Source of the DNA: a virus
DNA: 64,000 bases
Virus record (IMG/VR): IMGVR_UViG_3300046457_000175
Coordinates: 55,290-119,289 of that record
Strand: one strand, 5' to 3'
Shown here: positions 36,714-44,769 of the stretch, one piece after another
Numbering within the stretch: the first letter of the stretch is position 1
Layout of the letters: each line of letters opens with the position of its first letter
Made by a program: the position numbers and the translations under genes
The notes under the pieces: model-generated
Database searches by the model: none
Told to the model about the DNA's origin: nothing
The model's input: only the letters and a program-made list of their open reading frames with translations

Positions 36714-36911
36714 ATGGCGAAGAAGTGGACCCGTCGCATGTGGACCGCGATGCGGATCCACGAACATAACCAAAAGCGCCGTGCGGCCATCGCGCCAACG
36801 CCACCGGTTGGGCACTTCTCACTGTACGTGAGCCCCAGCGAGGGGACGAAAGTAATCCTGCGCGGAAAGGCCACTGACGGCACCTACTTCACCCTGGTCG
36901 GGCACCAATGA
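36714..36911 (+). CDS. Small virion-module protein, 65 aa
   Basis: A basic first half (MAKKWTRRMWTAMRIHEHNQ) and a C-terminal VILRGKATDGTYFTLVGHQ strand pair. The end is paralogous to the end of the next protein (TIFRGKTSDNTYTKI). Possibly a fibre-associated or chaperone-like small protein. Confidence 0.65.
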   Translation: MAKKWTRRMWTAMRIHEHNQKRRAAIAPTPPVGHFSLYVSPSEGTKVILRGKATDGTYFTLVGHQ

Positions 36912-37183
36912 GCTCTCGATCTCGGGTGAAGCTGTCGACGCAGCTCGATCCGACGCACGCGACATATCGCAAGAAGTCGCTTGACGTCGCCTTTCGCAGT
37001 CCGGGCAGGCCGATGCAGCTGCAGTTCTACCAGCTGAAATACCCATTCCCCATCCCCGACCAGAACCCAGTCGCCCCAGTCGGGCGCGTGTTCCTGGTCG
37101 GGAGGAATGCGGACGGCTCCGCAACAATCTTCAGGGGCAAGACCTCTGACAACACCTACACGAAGATTTCAGGAAAAAAATGA
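36908..37183 (+). CDS. Small virion-module protein, 91 aa
   Basis: MSSRSRVKLSTQLDPTHATY, with a C-terminal RGK-T/S-D-N-TY motif shared with the preceding 65-aa protein. Overlaps both neighbours (ATGA), so is coupled to the tailspike gene. Function unknown. Confidence 0.65.
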   Translation: MSSRSRVKLSTQLDPTHATYRKKSLDVAFRSPGRPMQLQFYQLKYPFPIPDQNPVAPVGRVFLVGRNADGSATIFRGKTSDNTYTKISGKK

Positions 37184-40100
37184 CAGGTGAAATCGAACTG
37201 CTTCCGGTTCGCTCGCTCGACTATGTGGTCGGGCATGATGCGACCGGGCTCGCCGGTCGTCAGTGGCGCACCGACTTCCAGACCATCTACAACGCAAAGC
37301 GATATGGCGCCATCGGCGACGGCGCGGCACATCCGCTCAGCGAGCGATATGCGACGCTTTCCCTCGCGCAGGTAGACTATCCGAGGGCTACCGCTCTGAC
37401 GGAGTCGATCGATTGGCACGCTCACCAGAAGGCGATCGACGCTGCCACCTCTGATACGGGCGGTAATCTGTATACGCCTCGCGGCAAGTACATCATGTCG
37501 CCCTGTCCCGGGCCGCTGAAGTTCCCCCTTTCGAGGGACGAAGCGCTCACGGCGTACGGTTCGAACAACGCCCAGGTCAACTGGATGGGCGACGGAGATC
37601 TGGTCTCTGTCCTCCAGTGGACGCAGGACATGGGCTCGACGCCGAACTCTGCTTACGCCGTCATGTGCGGTCAGCAGGCGGGTGATCCCAGCAATTTGCA
37701 GGCTGATAGCCGGTACGGTACCACCAACGCGAACGTCAGCTCTGGTTGGTTCAGCGGTATCTCGCTGGTCGGCCCGGCTTACACGCTCCTCGGCGGTGTT
37801 CATCGAGTCGGTCAGACCGGATGCAACATGAGCGCCATCTGCTGGGCGTCTCACCGCATGCTGATCGATGTGAAGATCTCTTGGTTCTATGCCGGCCTCG
37901 ATATCGTTGGCGATCACACTGCGCTGAACCACGTTCAGCTCAATCGCAACTATTACGGCATCTATATGAACCACAACTCGCCGTACCTCTACGGCGACTT
38001 GACCATCGGCAACAAGTTCTCGAATGCCAACAATCGGTTCGCTTGTGTTGGTTTTGCCTACGGCGGCGCGATGGGTACCTGGCACATCCAGGGCCGGCCG
38101 TTCTTCGGCACCTCGCCGTTCGTCTTCTTCAAGGAGGCGACGCCGTCCAACTGGGCGTCCGGCATGCCGGTACCCCAGTCGAGCTTCCTGTCCGGACTTC
38201 AGGCCGACAGCCTGTTCACCGAGAACGTCGGCAATGCCTTCATCTGGGACGACAATATCCGCGCCTACGGATCGACCAACACCTCGACCATCGACAAGTG
38301 CAGCTTCAAGCACCTGACGCTGCCGGGCTGGAGCGATTCTCTGCGTCTGCCCGGCTACGATCGCTGCTTCATTCTCGTTTGCAACCTCAATGGCACGGTC
38401 TTTGAGAACGTGACGAAGTGGGAAGCGACGGGTTGCACCAGGCCGCTGATCGACGTCACCGGCACGATGTATGGTGAGAGCAAGATCACGGGCGATGTCG
38501 AAGCCCTGATCACGAGCGCGACCAACTCCGGCCAGGCAGTTCTTTACGCCACTGTCGCAAACGGAGGTTCAGGCCACGCCGTTGGAGACGTGCTGCCCAT
38601 CGCGGGCGGTACGCCTTATTCGGCGGCCACGGTTGCGACCCTGAAGGTGACCAGCGTCACCGCGGGCGTCATCACCGGCATCTCCGTGCTCAGCAACGGA
38701 AACTACTCCGCTTCGCCGGCAGCAACGTCGGGCCAGGGCACCAGCTCTGGAGCGGGAACCGGTGCGACCTTCAATCTGACCATGGCTGCGCAGCAGATCT
38801 TCCGCGCTTCGACCGACTCGAACCTGAAGCGCATGGTGGTCGAGCACACCCATGGTGACGGCAGCGTCGGCTGCTGGAAGGGCCGCTTCTACAGCGTCTA
38901 CAACGGCAACCCTGTTGTGGCCGGTCACGCCCTGACCGAGGTCTTCAACGGCGCCAAGCCGGCGCGCGAGAGCGACACCACCCCATTCTTGGGAATGTGC
39001 CGCATCACCGCGACCAGCCCGACCAGCGCGATCAACATCTCGACGATCGCGGCGGAGGAGGGCGAGGATCTGCCGTACTTCCCGGGTGGTCCGTCGTCAC
39101 TTCAGACGCTCCACAAGCTGACCGAGGTCGGCGGCTGTCTCGCCAACGCCCAGAACATGGGCGACGGTCGTGTGGTCGCGTATCGAACCGGCGGACAGCT
39201 GTCTGTCGGAAAGGGCTACCGCGGAACGTCGTCCATCAACGGCAGGCCGCGAACGGTCGAAATCCAGGGCGGCGTTTCCTATACGCTCGTCAGCAATGAC
39301 CGCGGCAAGATCAAGCGCCTGAACAGCGCATCGGTGCAGGTCGCAGGTGGCGGCTTGGGATCTGGTGGAACCGGTCATTCGGCCGGAGACATTCTGACTG
39401 TTGTCGGAGGCACGCTTGCTTCTGGCGGTACGGCTGCGACCCTCGTGGTCAAGACGGTTTCTGCTGGAGTCGTGACCGAGACGGCTGTCCTCAGCCCCGG
39501 AAACTACACTGCGTTGCCTGCCAACCCGGCTGCAACGACCAGCTCCGGTGCAGGAACCGGCGCAACCATCTTCCTGGTGTCGGAATCTGCTCCGATTGTC
39601 GTCACGCTGCCGTCAACCTTCCTGGCCGGTTTCGAAGCCGAGCTGTGGCAGGGCTATCTTGGCTCGGTGAGCTGGGTCGGGGCGGCCGGAGCGACAGTTA
39701 CGGCTGCGGCTGGCGTCACCTCGACCGATGGTACGAACACGTCAGTGATCGCGACCGTGGTGAACTACGGTGTCGCAGGCATCACGATCGTCAACGGCGG
39801 CAGCGGTCACGCTGTCAACGATATCGTGACGATCGGCGGCGGCCTTCTGGCTCTGAACGGCGTGGCCGCACAGGGCAAGGTGACGAGCGTCAGTGGCGGT
39901 GTGATCACCGGCATCGTTCCCTACACGATGGGCAATTACTGGACTGGACCGACCGGAACCGTCGCGCAGTCCGCGACGACTGGTTCGGGCACGGGCTTCA
40001 CCTGCACGGTGACGCTGGGCAACGAGTGGTTCATCCGCCCGTCAGCTCCGCGTCGACGGACGGTTAACAACCAGACCGCGCCCTACACGCTGCAGCTGGC

Positions 40101-40359
40101 TGACGATGCCAACACGGTCAACGTGACCGTGGCAGCCGCGGCCAAGGTCTACGTTCGTCAGGACGCTCCGGTCGGGTTCAAGGTAACGATCATCCAGGGC
40201 GGCACAGGACAGATTACGCCTGCGCTGGTCAACGGTGGCTCGATCGTGAGCTACTCGGGTCTGACGAAGACTGCCGGCCAGTACGCCAAGATCGAACTGG
40301 AAGTCTTGAGCAACCCCGGCTCCGCGCCGGTTGTCCAGATTTCCGGGCAGCTCGCCTAA
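37180..40359 (+). CDS. Tailspike/tail fibre with beta-helix and three repeated domains, 1059 aa
   Basis: NAKRYGAIGDGAAHPL near residue 38-53 is the hallmark N-terminal edge of pectate-lyase-type right-handed beta-helix tailspikes; the helix probably spans about 40-440. Three copies of a roughly 75-residue module follow, near 460-535, 720-800 and 860-947, each with G-GH-A/S-x-D-x-L/V...G-V-I/V-T-G/E and a closing GTGAT. The last 100 residues form a beta-rich tip. It probably binds and may cleave a surface polysaccharide. It is coupled to the two small genes upstream and close to the esterase gene. Confidence 0.85.
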   Translation: MTGEIELLPVRSLDYVVGHDATGLAGRQWRTDFQTIYNAKRYGAIGDGAAHPLSERYATLSLAQVDYPRATALTESIDWHAHQKAIDAATSDTGGNLYTPRGKYIMSPCPGPLKFPLSRDEALTAYGSNNAQVNWMGDGDLVSVLQWTQDMGSTPNSAYAVMCGQQAGDPSNLQADSRYGTTNANVSSGWFSGISLVGPAYTLLGGVHRVGQTGCNMSAICWASHRMLIDVKISWFYAGLDIVGDHTALNHVQLNRNYYGIYMNHNSPYLYGDLTIGNKFSNANNRFACVGFAYGGAMGTWHIQGRPFFGTSPFVFFKEATPSNWASGMPVPQSSFLSGLQADSLFTENVGNAFIWDDNIRAYGSTNTSTIDKCSFKHLTLPGWSDSLRLPGYDRCFILVCNLNGTVFENVTKWEATGCTRPLIDVTGTMYGESKITGDVEALITSATNSGQAVLYATVANGGSGHAVGDVLPIAGGTPYSAATVATLKVTSVTAGVITGISVLSNGNYSASPAATSGQGTSSGAGTGATFNLTMAAQQIFRASTDSNLKRMVVEHTHGDGSVGCWKGRFYSVYNGNPVVAGHALTEVFNGAKPARESDTTPFLGMCRITATSPTSAINISTIAAEEGEDLPYFPGGPSSLQTLHKLTEVGGCLANAQNMGDGRVVAYRTGGQLSVGKGYRGTSSINGRPRTVEIQGGVSYTLVSNDRGKIKRLNSASVQVAGGGLGSGGTGHSAGDILTVVGGTLASGGTAATLVVKTVSAGVVTETAVLSPGNYTALPANPAATTSSGAGTGATIFLVSESAPIVVTLPSTFLAGFEAELWQGYLGSVSWVGAAGATVTAAAGVTSTDGTNTSVIATVVNYGVAGITIVNGGSGHAVNDIVTIGGGLLALNGVAAQGKVTSVSGGVITGIVPYTMGNYWTGPTGTVAQSATTGSGTGFTCTVTLGNEWFIRPSAPRRRTVNNQTAPYTLQLADDANTVNVTVAAAAKVYVRQDAPVGFKVTIIQGGTGQITPALVNGGSIVSYSGLTKTAGQYAKIELEVLSNPGSAPVVQISGQLA

Positions 40360-40364
40360 CGGCA

Positions 40365-40472
40365 ATGGCCAAGAAGCAGAAGCACGTCAAGCAGGTGTCT
40401 AAGAACACCAAGCTGACCGAGCTGCGGCTTGAGCGCAAGCGGCGACGCAAGCGCAAAGCCGCGGCCGGCTAA
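40365..40472 (+). CDS. Tiny very basic protein, 35 aa
   Basis: MAKKQKHVKQVSKNTKLTEL, then an Arg/Lys run. More than half the residues are Lys or Arg, so nucleic-acid or ribosome binding is likely. Starts 5 nt after the tailspike stop. Confidence 0.6.
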   Translation: MAKKQKHVKQVSKNTKLTELRLERKRRRKRKAAAG

Positions 40473-40651
40473 CCACACCATCCCGGAGTACAGAACAGGG
40501 AGCAGGGTAATGAAGCCCTGACCGTCTGCTAGGCCCGGTTGCCAGCGGGGAGTTTCCCTCCTTTCCTTCCCGCTGGCGCCCGACGACAAATCAGCAAGCT
40601 GCAAAACGTCGGGCCACTTTTCATTTCACATGCACGAAAGGCCCAGGGCCA
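40473..40651 (+). ncRNA. Folded intergenic segment A, candidate structured RNA
   Basis: Two long stems: GCCAGCGGG (40541) with CCCGCTGGC (40569), and CCCGACG (40579) with CGTCGGG (40607), the latter followed by a U-rich stretch. It could be a terminator region or a small RNA. Confidence 0.4.
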
Positions 40652-41218
40652 ATGAAACTCCAATACCTCATCACTCCTGTTGCAGGTCCATCCATTGCCA
40701 ATCGCTGGATCTTCTCGATCCTGAAGGACGCCGAGGGGAAGCGCCGCATCAGCTTGCTGCCAGAAGTGGCGCAGGATTACGTCGATCGTGGCTGGCTTGT
40801 TCTCGATGACGCTTCTCCGCCCGTTGTCATCCCCCCGGCAGAGCAGGCTCCGGAATACGACTTCAAGGGATCGACCGTCCGGAACGCGCGACCGCCGATC
40901 AATCGCTACTCCGCAAACCACACCTTGGCGAGTCCGACTGTCGGATCGGACAAGGGCGCCATACTCATCTTCAACAGCGCCTCGGCTGTTGTCGCCACTC
41001 TCCCGAAGGATTGGAAAGAGGGCGACGGGTGCGTCATCCGCCGCGCCGGGGCCGGCGATGTTTCCTTCGCGCTTGAGAGCGGAGCCACCAAGGTTCTTCC
41101 AGCGTCCCGGAGCGCACACACCAAGGTCGCCGAGCAGCATGGCGAGGTGATGGTTCGCGTCCTCGGCAACGCGGACGGCGCCTCTGCAGTTTGGTCCATC
41201 GAAGGGGCGACGGCATGA
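40652..41218 (+). CDS. Virion-module protein, 188 aa
   Basis: MKLQYLITPVAGPSIANRWI. A C-terminal beta domain (about residues 95-188) with ILIFNSASAVVATLPKDWKE, then IRRAGAGDVSF, LPASRSAHTKVAEQHGEVMV: a layout I associate with fibre or head decoration domains. A basic N-terminal helix-strand part contains AQDYVDRGWLVL. Coupled to the beta-propeller gene (ATGA). Exact role unknown. Confidence 0.6.
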   Translation: MKLQYLITPVAGPSIANRWIFSILKDAEGKRRISLLPEVAQDYVDRGWLVLDDASPPVVIPPAEQAPEYDFKGSTVRNARPPINRYSANHTLASPTVGSDKGAILIFNSASAVVATLPKDWKEGDGCVIRRAGAGDVSFALESGATKVLPASRSAHTKVAEQHGEVMVRVLGNADGASAVWSIEGATA

Positions 41219-42345
41219 TCATCTTGCCGAACTTTGGGATATCCCGGAGCGCAGGCAATCTGGCACCGGCTGTCGCACTCACCTACATGACGCGCCTACA
41301 GGACAGCCCGGCTGCGCCGTCCGTCAACCTGGATATCGTGGGGAACTATCTCTACACGATCAACCAGAACAAGAAGCTGCTGATCTATGATCTCTCGACG
41401 CCGGCAAACCCGACGCTCGTGGGATCAGTGACCGACACCACTAACCTGAATGGAGCAGGCGGCGTCCGCGTCTCGCCGGACGGCACTCGTGCCTACGTGA
41501 GCAACGAAGCCGGCGCCTCGATGACTGTCTGGAACGTCAGCAACAAGGCTGCGCCAACGTTCGTTGCCACCCAGCGCGGCCCGACTCCCGGCACCTCGCT
41601 CGCTGGTGCATCAAACCTTCGCCTGAACGCCGCCGGCACGCTGTGCCTTGTGACTACGATCACCCGCAACTCGCTCGCTCTGATCAACGTCTCAAACCCG
41701 GCAGTTCCAACCTGGCTCGCTGAAGTGACCGGCCTCAACGGCGCCCGTGACGTCTACCTCTCGAAGGATGAGAAGACGGCGTACGTGACCTGCGACTCGT
41801 CCGGCGTCATGGGCGTGGTCGACATCACGAACCCGGCTGCTCCGGTGCTGGTCCGAACCGTCACTGACGCGGCTTACGGCACGTTTGCACGCGGCATCAC
41901 CATGAACGCGGCCGGGACCAGGCTCTACACCATGGGTCCGAGCACCGCAGGCCTTGGTTGGAAGGGTTCGATCGGCATCTGGGATATCTCGGGCGCCAAG
42001 CAGAACAGTCCAACACAAATCTCGGCGTACGTCGGCACTGCCAGCGGCACGCCCGGATATCTTGCAGGCGGTCGCGGAATGGTGCTCTCGCCTGACGAGA
42101 AGTATCTGTATGCGGCCTCCGAAGCCGGTGACAGCTTCTCGCTGTTCAACATCAGCAATGAGGCCGCAATTCAGCTCATCGAGATCAATAGGGGCGCTGT
42201 GCCTGGAACTGACCTGGACGCGGCGATGGGTCTGAAGGTCAAGGCCGGATACGCCTACATCTCGTGCTACGGGCAGGCGGCTTCTCCGGCTGGCCGCGGC
42301 ATCGCAATCGTCAAGGTGGACCCGTACTACGGGACGCCAAACTAA
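41215..42345 (+). CDS. Beta-propeller (LVIVD/YVTN-like) protein, 376 aa
   Basis: Start ATG 41215 overlaps the previous TGA. Six to seven repeats of a strand pattern ending in YDLSTPANPTLVGSV, WNVSNKAAPTFVATQ, INVSNPAVPTWLAEV, VDITNPAAPVLVRTV and similar, each with a following RLYT/AYVT/LYAA strand, define a propeller of the LVIVD/YVTN type. Such domains mediate protein or carbohydrate binding. No signal peptide, so it is probably a virion adhesin rather than a host-export protein. Last gene of the receptor-binding module. Confidence 0.75.
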   Translation: MIILPNFGISRSAGNLAPAVALTYMTRLQDSPAAPSVNLDIVGNYLYTINQNKKLLIYDLSTPANPTLVGSVTDTTNLNGAGGVRVSPDGTRAYVSNEAGASMTVWNVSNKAAPTFVATQRGPTPGTSLAGASNLRLNAAGTLCLVTTITRNSLALINVSNPAVPTWLAEVTGLNGARDVYLSKDEKTAYVTCDSSGVMGVVDITNPAAPVLVRTVTDAAYGTFARGITMNAAGTRLYTMGPSTAGLGWKGSIGIWDISGAKQNSPTQISAYVGTASGTPGYLAGGRGMVLSPDEKYLYAASEAGDSFSLFNISNEAAIQLIEINRGAVPGTDLDAAMGLKVKAGYAYISCYGQAASPAGRGIAIVKVDPYYGTPN

Positions 42346-42717
42346 TAGGTGGCATACGGCTCCGGTAACGGATGTCCGCTCTAACGGGTAAGCCAGCAGT
42401 CCCGTAGTCCTCGTAATTCCGCACCCGCGCAAACCCGACTGATCCTCGGAACGCATGCGGTCGAGGCATAGGATGATCGACTTCTGGATTGGATCATCCC
42501 CACCTCAGCGCCGTCCGTAGCAGGCATCCCCAGCGACCGTAAGGGCAGGGGACCAAAGCGCGGACGGCGCGCTACTTTCCTCGGTCCAGCCAAACGTCAC
42601 CTGATGACATAGGGGTGGCTGGTTAAACAGGAGCCATGCGTCCAACCGAGCGCTCGCGCGAGCGAGCATCGCCCGTCATCGTATTCCGGTGACGGGCACC
42701 AATTCAGGAGACATCTC
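42346..42717 (+). ncRNA. Folded intergenic segment B, candidate structured RNA
   Basis: 372 bp without a credible gene but with several perfect stems: GGATGATC/GATCATCC (42471/42492), GCGCCGTCCG/CGGACGGCGC (42508/42561) enclosing a smaller CCCC/GGGG stem, and GCCCGTCA/TGACGGGC (42671/42690). It lies between the beta-propeller gene and tRNA-Met. Confidence 0.5.
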
Positions 42718-42897
42718 ATGGGGCGCAGAGCCCGCGGACGCTATCGATGCAAGTGCGCTCACTGCCTCGGCATCGATCGCACGAAGCTCATAAAGCGCTT
42801 CGAAGCAAAACTCGTCGAAGAGGCTCTCCTCCCCGACGAAGAGAACATCTTCGACTCCTGGTACGACTGGGAGAAACACTACGATCTGCCTGGGTAG
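42718..42897 (+). CDS. Zinc-finger-like protein, 59 aa
   Basis: CAGGAG precedes ATG 42718 by 7 nt. RGRYRCKCAHCLGIDRTKLI gives a CxCxxC knuckle near residues 12-17; the C-terminal part is acidic and aromatic. The last 10 nt overlap the 5' end of tRNA-Met, so the mRNA and tRNA compete for the same RNA. Confidence 0.65.
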   Translation: MGRRARGRYRCKCAHCLGIDRTKLIKRFEAKLVEEALLPDEENIFDSWYDWEKHYDLPG

Positions 42898-42962
42898 CTC
42901 AGTGGTAGAGCAGCGGGGTCATAATCCGCATGTCGCAAGTTCAACTCTTGCCCCCGGCACCA
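42888..42962 (+). tRNA. tRNA-Met (anticodon CAT)
   Basis: Acceptor GCCTGGG/CCCCGGC with one mismatch, D arm GCTC/GAGC, anticodon stem GCGGG/TCCGC with loop GTCATAA, T arm GCAAG/CTTGC, encoded CCA. Elongator Met is assumed; if the C is modified to lysidine it could be Ile. Confidence 0.85.
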
Positions 42963-43117
42963 TCTACGGCTCCCCGATAGGCTCTGCCTGGGGGATGGAA
43001 AAAGGCGCACCGTATGGGCGCCGGCCGCATCTAAGCCGCAAGGCGCACGCTCCCCGCGTCCCGACGACTGGTCAGTCCGTCGCTTGAAGAAATCGGGTGG
43101 GGACAAATTCAACTTGC

Positions 43118-43190
43118 GTCGGTGAGCCCGCGGGGGTGGCCTGGTCTCCAAAACCAAGGTCCGAGGGTTCAACTCCCTACACCGGCGCCA
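43118..43190 (+). tRNA. tRNA-Trp (anticodon CCA)
   Basis: Acceptor GTCGGTG/CACCGGC fully paired, anticodon loop CTCCAAA with CCA, discriminator G and encoded CCA. The D arm (GCC/GGC) and T arm are somewhat irregular. Confidence 0.75.
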
Positions 43191-43205
43191 ACATTCAGGA
43201 CCGTC

Positions 43206-43622
43206 ATGTTTTTCTCTATCCTGCTGGGCCTCGTGCCCAAGCTCGGGTCGTGGTTTGTCGACTATCTGGGTAAGCGGTCCGACAACGAACTCGAGAAAAT
43301 CAAGGCCACGATCGGCGGCGACGTCCAGCTGAACGTTGCCGAGCTGCGCTACAAAGTCGAGATCGCCCGGATGGCGGCCGACATGCGCAAGGACGATCGC
43401 GAGCACTGGTTCACCGCGTGGATGGTGCCGTGCGCCTTCTCGATCTTCATCATCCACATCGCCGCTGTCGTGTTCGATAGCATCCCTCTGTTCGGTCACG
43501 AGGTCGGAAGCTGGCAGGTCGCCAAGCTGCCGGGCCTGTATGCCGACATGCAGTACAACATCGTGATGACGATCTGCGGCGTCGCCGGGGTCGCGTCAAT
43601 CAAGAAGATTTTCTCCCGATGA
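43206..43622 (+). CDS. Holin-like membrane protein (three-helix type), 138 aa
   Basis: Start ATG 43206 (MFFSILLGLVPKLGSWFVDY). A hydrophobic N-terminal helix, a long charged helix (about residues 30-75), then two hydrophobic segments around WMVPCAFSIFIIHIAAVVFD and IVMTICGVAGVASIKKI. The arrangement matches three-helix phage/GTA holins, which form inner-membrane lesions for lysis. No endolysin or spanin is visible nearby, so lysis genes may be split. Overlaps the thioredoxin gene (ATGA). Confidence 0.65.
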   Translation: MFFSILLGLVPKLGSWFVDYLGKRSDNELEKIKATIGGDVQLNVAELRYKVEIARMAADMRKDDREHWFTAWMVPCAFSIFIIHIAAVVFDSIPLFGHEVGSWQVAKLPGLYADMQYNIVMTICGVAGVASIKKIFSR

Positions 43623-43954
43623 AAGCCATCACCGACTCCACCGCGGTCTCCGACGTATTCGAGGCCGGAAGGCCTGTGGTCATCAAGTTCGAAGCAAAGT
43701 GGTGTGCGCCATGCAAGGCAATGACTCCCGTCCTCCTCGACATCGAGAAGGAATACGGCCAGCGCGTTCCATTCTTCACGGCCAACGTGGAGCATTGCCA
43801 GAGCGTGGCACAGCTGCTGCAGGTCTCCCAAATCCCGGCTCTTTTGGTGGTCGCAAACAGAACAGTCCTGGCCAAGCGCGTCGGCTCCGCTTCCAAGCAG
43901 GAAATCGTGCAGTGGCTACGTCAGGCAATTCCAGGCCTAAGAGATGACCGCTGA
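43619..43954 (+). CDS. Thioredoxin, 111 aa
   Basis: VVIKFEAKWCAPCKAMTPVL (about residues 20-39) carries the canonical WCAPCK active site. The cis-Pro segment SQIPALLVV is present near 70-78, and the length is right for a single thioredoxin domain. It could reduce a phage or host ribonucleotide reductase or keep a phage protein reduced. Coupled by overlap to the holin-like gene. Confidence 0.9.
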   Translation: MKAITDSTAVSDVFEAGRPVVIKFEAKWCAPCKAMTPVLLDIEKEYGQRVPFFTANVEHCQSVAQLLQVSQIPALLVVANRTVLAKRVGSASKQEIVQWLRQAIPGLRDDR

Positions 43955-44174
43955 GCACAGGGAGAGGTTCGTCGTCGACTTCGAGTCGATGTCGATCGTC
44001 TACGAGGGCGGCTTCTCGGTTCCGATCGTCGGCATGATCGACCGGTTCGACATGGAAACCGACGACCCCGATGAAGCTGAGGAAATCCTCATCAAGATGC
44101 CGCCCGATGGGTTGGTCTTCGTCATGCTGATGGACGACATCAACGCGGTGATCGACCGCACCGGAACGGCCTAA
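43944..44174 (+). CDS. Hypothetical acidic protein, 76 aa
   Basis: MTAEHRERFVVDFESMSIVY, very acidic (for example ETDDPDEAEEILIK). Overlaps the thioredoxin gene by 11 nt. Possibly a small regulator; no domain recognised. Confidence 0.7.
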   Translation: MTAEHRERFVVDFESMSIVYEGGFSVPIVGMIDRFDMETDDPDEAEEILIKMPPDGLVFVMLMDDINAVIDRTGTA

Positions 44175-44192
44175 CAAACAAGAAGAAGAACA

Positions 44193-44750
44193 ATGACCGA
44201 TTTACCGCCGCGTCGCCGAGGACGGCCGACGAATGAGGAGAAGGCTGCCCGCGAGGCTGCAGTCAAGGCGAAGTCCGAAAAGGACGCTCAGGAAACTGAG
44301 TTCCTGGACGATGTTCTCGCCCAACCAATCAAGCGCCGCGCCCCGCAGGCGAGGATCCAGCCGGACGACGAAACGCTCCGCACCATCGGCGAGCTTGGCA
44401 AGTTGTTCTGTACCCAAGAGGAAGTTGCCGCGGTGCTCGGCGTGTCCCGGCGGACATTCCAGACGTTCATCTCGGAGTGCCAAGAGGCTCGTGACGTTTG
44501 GGATGACGGCCTGATGCACGCCAAGGTCTCGCTGCGCCGCAAGCAGCTCGCGCTCGCCGACAAGAACGCGCCGGCCGCGATCTTCCTCGGCAAGAACTAC
44601 CTCGGCCAGAAGGACGAGAGCACCACCAACATGAACATCTCCAAGCCCGTCGCGGAAATGAGCGAAGCGGAGCTGATGGAAATCGCCATGCGCAAGTCTG
44701 GCTCGGCGCCGCCGTCCAAGCCTGAGACCAAGACGGAGCGCGTCCACTGA
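44193..44750 (+). CDS. Terminase small subunit, 185 aa
   Basis: Basic N-terminus (RRRGRPTNEEKAAREAAVKA), then a helix-turn-helix segment (GKLFCTQEEVAAVLGVSRRT, about residues 70-89) and a helical oligomerisation region, as expected for the DNA-recognition subunit of the packaging motor. It precedes the ParA-like and large terminase genes. Binding to the packaging site is inferred from family. Confidence 0.8.
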   Translation: MTDLPPRRRGRPTNEEKAAREAAVKAKSEKDAQETEFLDDVLAQPIKRRAPQARIQPDDETLRTIGELGKLFCTQEEVAAVLGVSRRTFQTFISECQEARDVWDDGLMHAKVSLRRKQLALADKNAPAAIFLGKNYLGQKDESTTNMNISKPVAEMSEAELMEIAMRKSGSAPPSKPETKTERVH

Positions 44751-44769
44751 CAATGCAAGGGACTGACCG

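Noticed and set aside
35265-36815. Minus-strand frames of 385-548 codons opposite the esterase, tailspike and portal genes (35265-36815, 37156-38313, 47761-49407)
   Set aside because: All lie antisense to recognisable structural genes and read as low-information antisense protein.
42963-43117. Another tRNA between tRNA-Met and tRNA-Trp
   Set aside because: A few short stems and a TTCAAC-like loop are present, but no complete cloverleaf or anticodon loop can be drawn.
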